A stretch of DNA of 64,000 nt, from positions 248,001 to 312,000 of the forward strand of contig JADHYV010000003.1 in the NCBI GenBank assembly GCA_027604705.1, given 5' to 3'. This stretch comes from Allomyces arbusculus (taxonomy: Eukaryota; Blastocladiomycota; Blastocladiomycetes; Blastocladiales; Blastocladiaceae). Every line of letters begins with the position of its first letter. Position 1 is the first letter of the stretch. Shown here one piece after another: positions 22,879 through 32,615 of the stretch. Under the pieces are notes generated by a model. The model worked only from the letters and a program-made list of their open reading frames with translations, did no database searches and had not been told where the DNA came from. The translations under genes were made by a program, and so were the position numbers.

Positions 22879-24715
22879 CTAACATACGACCCGGCCCTCG
22901 TCGATGCGCGTGCGCTTGTGGACGAGCCCCCGAAAGCGGTCCGGGTGGAAACACGGGTGCGCAAGCACCTCGGTGGCCTTCGGCCTGGCGGAGAACAAAC
23001 TCGCGACCGCGAATCGTCAGTTTATGGTCGTGACGGGGCTATTCAAATCGAAAAAGACGTATCGCTGGATCGGCTTGGCCGTCAGCATCCACGCGAACAT
23101 GTGGCCAAACACGGCACTCGTCTTCACTGTCTAGAACGGCAAGTCCTCGGCCTTGGATGTGGGGGGAGGGTGAAGTTGGTACTGCGTCTCGAGCAGCTGC
23201 TTGGGCGTTGCGTACTCCATCTTGCCGTCGACCTGCAGGGTCGATACCGCATCCACGCCTGTAACTGTCACGTCAGCCGTGACGCCGACAGAGTGAGAAA
23301 CACATTCAAGTCAGCGACCACGGCGCTGGAACGCGATCAAAGACGAGCGCATTCGAAACGGACCAGCGGAAAAGATGTCGGAACACGCGTACTCCTGCGG
23401 TTTCCACGCAATCTTGGTTTCGAGGGGCGCCGGGTCTTGATATCTGCGGTGGATGAGGCGCTCCATGCCAATCTCGCAGGCGGGCGCGTGGAGGCAAGTG
23501 CGCGCTGCGTGGGACGTTGAGAATCGCGACCAGGAAATGCAATCGGACTCGTCGCGGGCCAGAGTATCGCGTCCCCCGAGCCCAACCAGTCGAACCCGAT
23601 TCAATTGACAGGGCTCGAAGAGAACGATCTTTCTGAGCGACACGTCGCCGTGCGCGAGAGGCTTCCTGCGCCCGCCACCGGCCGAACAGGATCTGGTGCA
23701 GAAACTACGCGCGAATTGCGTGGTCAGTTGTAAATCGACCAGAATCGGGAAATGCGGGTGCAAAAACGAACGCACCTCGAGCCTTTTCAAGACTTGCACG
23801 AGAACGAGCAAAGCCTGGTCCTCGTTGAGCAGCTTGTTGTTGATGATATATTGGTTCAACGACTCGCCGTCGAGACTATTTCGGGACGACCAATTAGAAA
23901 CACGCTTGCCGCTCTGCGTCAAAGGACAAGAGAGCTCCACGCACTATGGCGTGATCAAGAATGCAGCGCGAAGCCCTCTCCATAACTGACCCCAGGTACG
24001 AAATGCTCCTAAAACAAGGTGCAAAAAGAAAACAAATGCGTCAATCCCGAGTTGGGTGACAGTGAGGAAATAACGAGTCGCTACACTACCTTGGCCATGG
24101 GGTGCCATAGGGTGCCCTCCATCAAGGTGAGCTTGCACATCTCCCGCAGGTGCATAGGTGCATGTGCTTGGCGATCGTACTCTTTTTGCGGACTTTCAAG
24201 ACCAGCTCATGCTCGCGGGATCAGTCGACGATAAGGGAGGCGGCCGAATGTTTGCACCTGTGAAGTGGAAAGAACAAGGAGCGGTTCTAGCCGTTAATTG
24301 ATGATCCCATCGAAAACGGCCGTGTGGAGCAAGAGCAAGTACTCTTACTTCGAGATGATCTCGCATACGTCGTATATCACCGTCGGAATCGTCGTCGCCG
24401 TGGCCGGGGCCGACGCGTTGCCGTCGGGTGCGTCGCCGGCGGGGACGCCGGCACTTGGCGGATCAGCGACATGGGCAGAGGCACCGTCTGGAATGGTCGA
24501 CGGGGGTCGGTGATGGACGAGCGGTGGTGGATCGTGCTGGATGTATTGATCGCGTTTGACAGCGCCTGTGTCTTTCAGGGTGCTGTCGCCTGGCTTTCGC
24601 CCCAGAGCCAATGCCTCGCACTGTCTCGCACTCGCTCCTCCGTCAACGCACCGCCGTGAGCTTGTCGCCGTGAGCGGCCCAGCACTGCCGATCCGTTGCC
24701 CACGACGACGACCAT
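22879..24715 (-). pseudogene. Protein-kinase-like gene with intact splice sites but in-frame stops
   Basis: Minus-strand segments join in a consistent phase across short GT-AG introns: 24715..24652, 24565..24349, 24257..24181, 24131..24090, 24008..23945, 23875..23768, 23665..23364, and a last block ending at a stop at 22879. Kinase-like elements appear in order: ELVLKVRKK (strand 3 lysine region), FLITPYLDGESLNQYI (hinge), LLNEDQALLVLVQVLKRLE (helix E), AHGDVSLRKIVL (catalytic loop, HGD), CSDIFSAG (subdomain IX), MLTAKP, and RPKATEVLAHPCF (subdomain XI). The DFG site is not convincing (LVGLGG). Reading is broken by TGA at 24221..24223 and TGA at 23017..23019; a TAG near 23130 can be avoided by splicing. 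The last block seems short before RPKA. I read it as a recently disabled TKL-like kinase. The first exon is doubtful because its ATG overlaps the ERG27 start codon on the other strand. Confidence 0.45.
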
Positions 24716-26213
24716 GACCGCAACCGCTCGCCGCGCCACGCACAAGACGAACTCCGTCGAAGACTCGACCACGCCCGCCCCGCTGCCTGCGCGCCTCGTC
24801 GCCGTGATCACTGGCGCCAACAGGTGCTGCTCACCCCCGCCAACCCTCAGCGACCACGCGCAACACGGCGCTCACACACTCGTTCTCGTGCTCTGCACTA
24901 TCCGCATGTAGCGGCGTCGGGTTCGGGATCGCGCGCCGGCTCCTGCGCCGCCAGTTCCGGTTCGAGACCGTCGACGCACGCGGGACGCCGTGCCACGTCG
25001 TGCTTGACTCGGACGACGACCATGACGACGAGAACGCGCCCTTGCACTCAGCCGATGCGTTCCAGCCGGACGTAGCGGTGACCGTCGTCCTCGCCTGCCG
25101 GAACCCGGGCCGTGCGGCGACCGCGCGCGACGCCCTCATCGCCGAATTCCCGGGTGCCGATGTGCAAACGGTCATTTTGGACGTGAGCGACCGCGCATCG
25201 ATTGAGCGGGCTGGCGACGAGTTGCGTGCGCGGTTCGACCAGGTCACGCACTTGTTTTGCAACGCTGGGATCATGCCGACGGTCGGACTCAACTGGCTCG
25301 CGATTCTGCGTGACCTCGTCTTTGATCCGTACGATCTCTTGACGGTTGGGACGAATGCGTTTGTGCAGCCGGTTGGGGACAAGGATAAGCACGGGCACGG
25401 CACCGTGTTCATGGCGAATACGGCAGGGCACTACGTTCTGGTACGCTGGAAAGGTTCCTCTTTTGATTTTTGAATGGACAGTTCGCTGACGACGGTCGAC
25501 GTAGATTCACGAGCTAATGCCGCTCCTGACGGCGGGCCACGGGCGCGTCATCTTCACCAGCTCCTACACGGCCAACCGCGAATACTTTGACCCGCGCGAC
25601 GTCGAGTGTTTGAAAGGGTTCGTCAGCCTCCGCCTGTTGAAGTATGCAGTAAACGTACTCGACCAACTGATCCGCTCCGACCTCGACCAGAGAGCGTCCG
25701 TACCAATCGTCCAAATACGCCATGGACGTGCTGACCGTTGCGCTGAACAAGCGGTACGGCGACCGCGGCGTGCAATTCTTCACGACCTGCCCGGGCACCG
25801 TCTACACGGGCATCATTGCTGTCCCAGTCCCGGCTTTCATCATGATGGCTATCTACTACTTCGTACGCTCCCTTCGTTTCCAGTCTCACAGCCCTCCACC
25901 CACTCACGACCTCCCCTCCTGCTTCCTCTAGGCGCGCCTGTTCATTGCCATGCTCACCATTACCGCCGAGAATGGCTCGTCCGCAGCGGTTTTCCTTGCG
26001 CACCGGCCCGCTAACGAACTCAACGTCTACCACAAGTACCACGCGCGCGCGTCGCCGCTCGGCACACCGTTTGTGACGTCGCACCCGGTGGCCCCACCTC
26101 CCGCCGAGGACGGGTCCGGGTTGAGCCCGCAGTCGCTCATGGAGGCAATGCTCGTGGACGGCGCGTGCGCGCGGATCATGGAGGAGGAGCGGCTGGAACC
26201 GAAAGAGAACTAG
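24714..26213 (+). CDS. ERG27: 3-keto-steroid reductase (Erg27 / HSD17B7 type SDR)
   Basis: This enzyme reduces the C3 ketone of 4-demethylated sterol intermediates in ergosterol synthesis at the ER or lipid droplets. Five exons (24714..24823, 24912..25440, 25505..25617, 25691..25862, 25932..26213) give 401 residues. Introns are 88, 64, 73 and 69 bp. The third uses a weak donor (GTTCGT) but its phase restores the conserved LKGERPYQSSKYAMDVL. Motifs are ITGANSGVGFGIA (NADPH binding, split by intron 1), the SDR motif NAG, the family block GLNW, GTVFMANTAGHY, FTSSYTA, the catalytic YxxxK in YQSSK and FFTTCPGTV. An acidic insert (DDDHDDENA) after the first strand is unusual. A hydrophobic stretch near the C-terminus (PAFIMMAIYYF) may anchor it to membranes. 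Confidence 0.92.
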
Positions 26214-26397
26214 GAATAGATTCGCACAGGCATTTTTGGTCCATACCTACTCATTGTGTTTCATCGACAGCCTGAGCGATAGCATCCAGCATTCGGCAAT
26301 CAGTTCCCATGGAAATATTTATCAACCGCACAAACAGCAAAAAAATCGCAAAATGCATTGCAATCAAAGTGCACAACCTTCTCCACCCATACCCTAT

Positions 26398-28876
26398 TCA
26401 CGCGTCGGCTGGTGCAAAAAAGTCGTCGAGTTTGCGCGAACCACTGCTTCCGCCCTTGCGCTTGTCGGGCCGCGTCGACGGTCGTGCCGGTTTCTTATTT
26501 GGACGAGCGGGCGATGGTGGACCGGTAGCTAGTGCCGCGCGTTTCCTCGGCGAAGCGACGACCGCGACCTCCGGGTCGGCTACGCTCGAGGCACCGCGCG
26601 TTCGCAATGCTGCGAGGTTCAGGCACTCGTCAATGTGCCGGACCATCGCAGTTTCGGCCATCCTTGCGGGAAACGACACGACGTGGCACACCGGGCACAC
26701 GGTCTCGTCCACCGGGTCACGGTCACGCGGCGCGTCCGCCGACGATGACGCCTCGGCCGTCACCCCATCGGACCCCGCTGCGCTCTTGACCGACTCCACC
26801 GTCGCTGCTGCGGCCCTCGCCGTCCCCGTCTCGGCACCCGGCCGAATTAAGAACCGCGCAATCCCCCTCTTCTCCAACACCTCGCGGTCAATCAGATCCG
26901 ACACGCGCACGCCGAGCAACCGTAGCATCGATGTTTCGGACCCACCATCTTGTGCGGTGACCGCAGCCACAGCCTCTGCCAGCAGCGTGCGCGCGACCGG
27001 GAGTAAATCGGTCGTCTGCGTCGTGTACTTGTGCAGTGTGCGGCCGGCCTGCCGGACGCGAAACGACGCCGACTTGACTTTCACCGTCAAGTGCCGCGTG
27101 AGCCGCGACGAGGATTCGAGCTCCGTGTGCAGTTCGGCGATGAGCGAGGATAAGGTGGAGTCCCAGGCGGCGGCGTCGCGCGTCGCGCGGAACGTGCGTT
27201 CCGTGGAGATGGATTTTTGCGGGCCGGTGCTTCTGTAGACGTGGACGGTGTGTCAGAATCGGGAGATGGAGCGGGATTGTAGGAATAGGGCCAACACGGA
27301 CGACCAGAACGAGTTGCCGTGTCCAAGCGCCGACCGGAGCAGGAACCCAAACGCCTTTTCCGACAAGACGAGCGACAGGATCGCGGCCTCGCGCACAAAG
27401 TCGGCGCACGTCTCGACACCGAGCGTCTTGAGCAAGTGCTCGGTCACGCGCCCGACGCCGCTGATGCGCCGCATCAGCAACTTGTTGGTGAATTCCACGA
27501 CGGTCTCGTGTTCGGGCGCGAGGTAGTACTGGCCATTGGGCTTGTTCAGGTCCGAGCACACCTTGGCGAGCATTCTGAGAGTCAGGAGAAGCGTCAGTTG
27601 GAGGAAAGTGGACGCTCATGGGCCAAAGGAACGCGGTATACGGACGCATTGGGTGCAATGCCGGCGGATGCGGTCAGCTGCGTCTTCTTGACGATGCGGT
27701 CGCGCATTTCTTGCACAATCGGCTGTGGGTCCGACAGGTCGTGCGACTGCATATAGGCGGTCAGGTTCAGGTCGCACTCGTCGAGCCCTGCGGTGCGCAT
27801 ATCCGGGTCGTATTCCTGGTCGACAAACAAGCGATTAGCAAGAGTAGCGGGCTGGAATCACATCAAACAAGAACGCACCCGAAGGATTGCACGAACTTGC
27901 TCGCTGATGGCGCGGTACTTGTCGAAATGCAGCGGGATGATGACGAGTTCGGGGCAAAGCTGTTGCGCAATGTAGCCTTCGACAAGTATTTGAGAAAGGA
28001 TCAGCAACTGGTACTCAACCAGCTACCACAACGCGAGGCGAGTCAATTTCCATACCAGGCATCGCTGCACGCACGCCGTACTTGCGTGCCTCGTAATTGG
28101 CCGTGCACAGCATCATCGTGGACCCGACGGCCATCGGCTTGGTCTTGAGTTCCGGCAAGTCGCGCTCCTCGACCGACGCGTAGAACGCGTCCATGTCAAG
28201 GTGGACAATGGTCTGGGTCAAATCGCGCGTCGCCTCGAGCTCGGCAATCCGGCGTGCAATCTTGGCGCGGTGAGGTTCCGATTGAGCAATCGGCCGCATT
28301 TCGCGCACTTGGTCGAGTAAGCGCAGCTCACGCTGCCGGTTGGCCTCGGACTTGCGCTCCTCGTTCTCGTAATAGGCCGACCCTTTGGAAAGTTCGGCGA
28401 TGCGCGCGTTGATCTTGGCGCGGTCCACTTGGTCTGCGATGGATAAGCGTGGTGAGGGAACATGCTTTCGTCGTGGAAAAACAACCCGTCGAGCGCGTAC
28501 TCATGCCGGCCTTGTGCGCGGAATAGCTGAAGCGGTAGCCCGCCGCGCCGTCGCCCTCGGTGGCAGAGGTCTCAGCACGGTCGTCGTGCGTCAATGTGGA
28601 TGCGAGCGGGCCATCCTGGTCGCCGTCGTGTTCTTGCGATAGCCACGCAAAATCTTGCGAGAATACGCCCTGAAGGGCCTCGTCATCGCCAAACCCGGTG
28701 AGCTCGCCGTCAACGTGTAACTCTTCGTGGTTCCATTCGGTAGGCGGGTGGGGCGCAGCTCCCACAGCTTCCATTCCGTTGGCTCGCTGGGGATTGCGGC
28801 CACCAGCTGCAGTCCCGTCGCGGCGTGTCGGAGACGGCCGCTCGTCGGTTGAGATGCTTGTTCCCCTGTCGGACAT
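26398..28876 (-). CDS. POLK: DNA polymerase kappa (DinB-type Y-family translesion polymerase)
   Basis: Pol kappa copies past bulky minor-groove lesions. Six exons (28876..28501, 28433..28056, 27976..27879, 27815..27646, 27574..27311, 27232..26398) give 706 residues. Introns are 63 to 79 bp. Two donors are weak (GTCCGT, GTTCTG) but the phases rebuild conserved text. Motifs are the N-clasp [24 protein letters not shown] (catalytic Asp), [17 protein letters not shown]-like text ([15 protein letters not shown]), the second catalytic motif [28 protein letters not shown], the helix-hairpin-helix SGVGRVTE and STERTFRAT in the little-finger region. Near residue 580 is one UBZ-type finger (CPVC...HIDEC). 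The C-terminus has KLDDFF, a PCNA-binding-like box. Human POLK has two UBZ fingers; only one is seen here. It converges on ERG27, 184 bp apart. Confidence 0.93.
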
Positions 28877-29263
28877 GGACGGGCGTCTCAATGCAGGCGG
28901 TTTCTGACCTTGTGGCCGGCAATGAATGGCCACCAGCAATGCCGCGAGCGAGTGCAACGGCATCAGGGCGTGCCGTCGCGAGACCAGCGACCAGCAGCTT
29001 GGTCTGACTCACTCGGCAAGCGGTGCGGTGGGAGGCCTCCTGTCAGATCTATCTGGGTGTGCCTCATTCCCGCCTGACCTGCTCCAAAAGACGTGAGCGC
29101 GTCGCGTCGCTGCTCTGAAGTCGCCGCGCTGATCGCTCGCGCCGACCACTCTTGTTGACGTTGCTGCCGCCGCGACCACCGCCGTTCGCCACCAGCACCT
29201 GCTTGACGGCCAAGCTGCAAAGTGAAAGTGTCCAGTGCCGCTGCAACAACTCGAATCAAGATC
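28877..29263. other. Divergent promoter region of POLK and PSMD5
   Basis: This 387-bp region separates two genes pointing away from each other. No TATA box or other clear site was seen, and no small gene is supported. Confidence 0.4.
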
Positions 29264-31131
29264 ATGGTCAATGCTCTCGACCGCGCGTCGCTGCAAAGCG
29301 CATCGACGGCCAACCTGATCGCGGCTGTCACTCGCCTTCTCCCGCCCAACAACGAGTTCCCGACCCATGCCGAGACGGGGCAGCCCGATTTTGCGCTCGT
29401 GGCCTTTATCCTCGAGTTGCTGACTTTCCATGTCAAGAGTGCGCCGCAATCTTGCCAAATGCGCACCACATCGATGATCACTGACCAGGCAAACGTTGAG
29501 TTAGCTCCAGGCCCCGCTGGCGCGACTGCAAGGGCAGAGATTCTGCAAGGACTCAACGGATCTCTCGACCCCATCTTCACGTTCCTCGCCGTTCCCGACG
29601 AGGAGGTCGTTGAGGCCACCGTCAAGCTGCTCGAGCAGATCACACTGCCGTTCCCTGCCGCGACGATTCTCGAGGCACACGTACGCGGTCTTTTGCCCAT
29701 CGATTTGCGCGCCATCTTCTTGTGCTCACCTTGATTTCATTTAGGACAACCTCGTTGCCGGTCTCGGTCATCCGGAAAGCGCAGTTCGCAAGTTGGTCCT
29801 CTCGCTCCTAAAGAAGCTCGAGCCAAGCCAATGGGTGCGTGCTCCTGACACGCAAGTCAACGCCGGACTGGACAGTCCATTTGATTTCCACCGCGCTTAC
29901 TTTGTAGACGCAAGAGCTCGCCGTGGCCGCGCTCAAGGGCGCATTGACGGGCAGTCTGCGCGTGTTTGAGCAGTTCAAGTCGCTTCTCAAGAGCGAGACC
30001 ATGATCCACGTCCTGCTGCAAGCGCCCTGTCTCGAAATTCTGCTTCAACTCGCCCAGTGCGTCATCATTTGATCAGCGTTTACACCAGATCGTCACACTG
30101 ACCCTGAACCTCTCATGCCATCTAGCGACCCGCTCGACCGCTTCCGCGTGCTCGAAATCGTGGGACTCGCAGCGCGCCTGTCGGCTGCCGCCGCACAACA
30201 ACTCCACCTCGCCAAATTCTTCCTCCCGCTCGACGACGGCGACCTCGAGTACGCCGTCCTCACCGAACTCTGCACTTCCATCATCCTCCCAACCTCGACC
30301 GCCGACGCGGGTACCCCCACTGAAGCCCGAAAATTCCTCGTGCAGGCCGGTGTTGTCGCTGCCATTACGGAACGCACCGAGTCCATTCACCCGGAAACTC
30401 ATGCGCGCCACCTGATCCCGTCGCTCACGTTCCTGCTCGCGTACGTCGCCGCCGTCGGGACCGAAAACGATGCTTACGTCCCGCGCATCTTGGACGTGGC
30501 TGCGACCGCGCTCCTCCCGCCGGACAACGCCGACTCGGTCCAGCGCGACGCGCACGAAGTCGTCGCCCTCGTGACCCTGCGCGGGCTCAGTGCCCTCCCC
30601 ACTCTCGCACCGGTCCTCGCACACGCTCGGCTCGTGCAGGCACTGGCCGAGGTCACCGCGCCACTCCGCGGCGGCAACCACGGGTCGGCCGCGTGGTTCG
30701 CGGGCCTCCTGCAACTCCTCTGCGCGTGGGCGCCGCTCGACCGCGACGGCCACTTCGCGCGCGCGGTCACGGCTAACGCCGCGGAGCCGGCGGCGGTCCT
30801 GGTAGCTGCGACCGTGCGCGCCGCGACGCATATTGACGAGAATGTGCGGTCGGCCGCGTACGCCGCGCAGTGCGGGATCGCGCAGGTGTCGTGGGGGCAG
30901 ACGGAGTTGGGCAAACCCGAGCGCGTGAATTATCTGCTGGATCGGACCGCGGACGACGGGTCACCCGCGGCCAAGCGCGCGCGGTATACGGTGGTGGAAC
31001 TCTTGGCGGCGAGCGAGGTTGTGAAGCATGATGGAGATGTCGCGACGCAGAAACGGATCGGCGAGTATTTGCGCGAAGGCCCGTTTTATGTGGTCCGGGA
31101 AGCGGCTGTTGCGTTGGGGGATGCCGCGTAG
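29264..31131 (+). CDS. PSMD5: PSMD5 / S5b-like 26S proteasome assembly chaperone
   Basis: PSMD5 (Hsm3 in yeast) binds the Rpt1-Rpt2 base module and helps assemble the 19S regulator in the cytosol. Four exons (29264..29680, 29745..29834, 29908..30056, 30126..31131) give 553 residues with introns of 64, 73 and 69 bp. The protein is an alpha solenoid of HEAT/ARM-like repeats throughout. The best family match is at the C-terminus, where LLDRTADD is followed by KRARYTVVELLAAS and IGEYLREGPFYV, matching the mammalian run that ends YLSEGPYYV. Low identity elsewhere is normal for this family. It ends 68 bp before the convergent REX2 gene. Confidence 0.8.
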
Positions 31132-31199
31132 CGTTGGTTACAGTGTGTGTCCGAACCAAGCTGTGTTTAGGGAAATCAGTTCGGCATGGTGATCAGAAT

Positions 31200-32303
31200 T
31201 TACTCGATCGGAACGAACAAGTGCTGTTGGTACCACCGCAGTTCCTCGATACTTTCTCGGATGTCGCCGAGCGCGCGGTGCGCCAAGCTCTTGGCCGGCC
31301 TTTCCTGGAACTTGGCCGGGTACCACCGCGACGCGAGTTCCTTGATGGTCGAGACGTCGACGATGCGGTAGCTCAGGTGGTCGACGATGCGCGGCATGTC
31401 CTTTTGCAGGAATTGCTTGTCGGCATGAACCGAGTTGCCTACATAGCCAGAAGGAAGAGGGTGCGGGTCAGCCTGCTGCTCTGCAGAAAGAGAGGAGCAT
31501 GACAAGAGAACACGAACCAGCGAGAACGCCAACGCCCTTGTCGGGCACGTAATGTTGAATGAAGTCGAGGACTCGAGCTTCAGCGTCGGCCATGGAGATC
31601 GTGGATGCGGTCACGGCCGCGGTCAGACCCGATTTGCCGTGGTGCTCGGTGCACCAGGCGTCCATCCCGTCGAGAACGGATGCCGGCTGGTGGATAATAA
31701 TCTCAGGCATCTGTATGGAATTCGAAAGCAGAAGACGGCGGTCAGGAGAGGCATATTTGTCGTTGTGAGTGTGTGTGTGTGGGGGGGGGGGGGGAGGGAC
31801 GATCCGCACCTCGGCGACAACGTTCAAACGGCCGTCGGTAATGATGCATGCGATTTCAATGATGAAGTCGCGAGACAGGTTGAGGCCCGTCATCTATCGC
31901 GCGGCCAACGGCAAGAGCAAGCGAGGGTCAGGCCGAGTGGCGACGGGCAAGAAGTCGCAATGTCAGGCACCTCGCAGTCAACCCACACGAGTGGGCGAGC
32001 AACGGGGGTCGCAGGAGAAGCACGCGCAGCGGGAGCCACGGCGCCCGAGCTCGTATTCGCGGTATGGGCGGTGGACATGGATAGACAAGTTGGCAGTGTC
32101 GCGGCGACGGTTTGGACTAAGGGTCGAGAGTGACCACGCGAAATGGTGGAGAGGGAGCGCGAGGAAGGGGTTGCGACGCGTCTCTTGAGCGTGTCCGCAA
32201 CGAACAAGGTCCGACGCGACAGTTTGGCGGCAAGATGCTGGCAGTGCGGGCGCGTCGCGCGGATTGATGTCGTCGTGATGAAGGTGCGCTGCAGGCGAAT
32301 CAT
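31200..32303 (-). CDS. REX2: Oligoribonuclease REX2 / REXO2 (DEDDh exonuclease), mitochondrial presequence
   Basis: This 3'-5' exonuclease finishes RNA decay by digesting 2- to 5-nt fragments. Four exons (32303..31971, 31893..31810, 31710..31518, 31438..31200) give 282 residues with introns of 77, 99 and 79 bp. The catalytic residues are all present: LVWVDCE (Exo I Asp and Glu), NSVHADKQFL (Exo II Asp) and SLAHRALGDI (Exo III His and Asp). EHHGKSGL and YRIVDVST are further family blocks. The first 75 residues are basic, Ser/Thr-rich and nearly free of acids, as in a mitochondrial presequence. A second in-frame Met at residue 76 (MSTAHTAN) sits close to the catalytic core and could start a cytosolic or nuclear form. 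The longest open frame starts at GTG, so 32303 is the first real ATG. Confidence 0.93.
31764..31794. repeat. GT microsatellite joined to a 14-G run inside a REX2 intron
   Basis: A GT-rich stretch at about 31764..31780 runs straight into 14 consecutive G residues at 31781..31794. It lies in the 99-bp second intron of REX2 (31711..31809), so on the transcript it reads as a C run followed by CA repeats just after the donor. Confidence 0.95.
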
Positions 32304-32615
32304 TTGGAGGACCGGGAGGACAAGAGGTCGAAGACGCGAAAGAATGAAGGCGGGGTGTTTCCAAGTCACTGAGGCGCCAGTCCAATCACGGCCTGATCAT
32401 GACGGGACGACCAACGGCAACGACGGGAAGCGGCGACCGATGCTGGAGACGACCACGACCAACGACCACCGACCACTACCGCTGTCCCGACCGCACTTCA
32501 TTTTTTCGACGACGTCAAAGTCCTCTGCTCTCAGCAATTTGCACCAATAATATTCCTATTAGCGCTCAACCTCGCGCTCAACCTCGGCCACCGACCGACC
32601 ACGCCGGCCATCACC
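32304..32615. other. Divergent promoter region of REX2 and the DNMT1-like gene
   Basis: This 312-bp gap lies between two genes pointing away from each other. A CCAAT pentamer on plus at 32543..32547 is about 70 bp before the DNMT1 start and is followed by an AT-rich patch. Its role is a guess. Confidence 0.4.

Noticed and set aside
32304-32369. Longer REX2 start at 32369
   Set aside because: The codon there is GTG; the first true ATG is at 32303.
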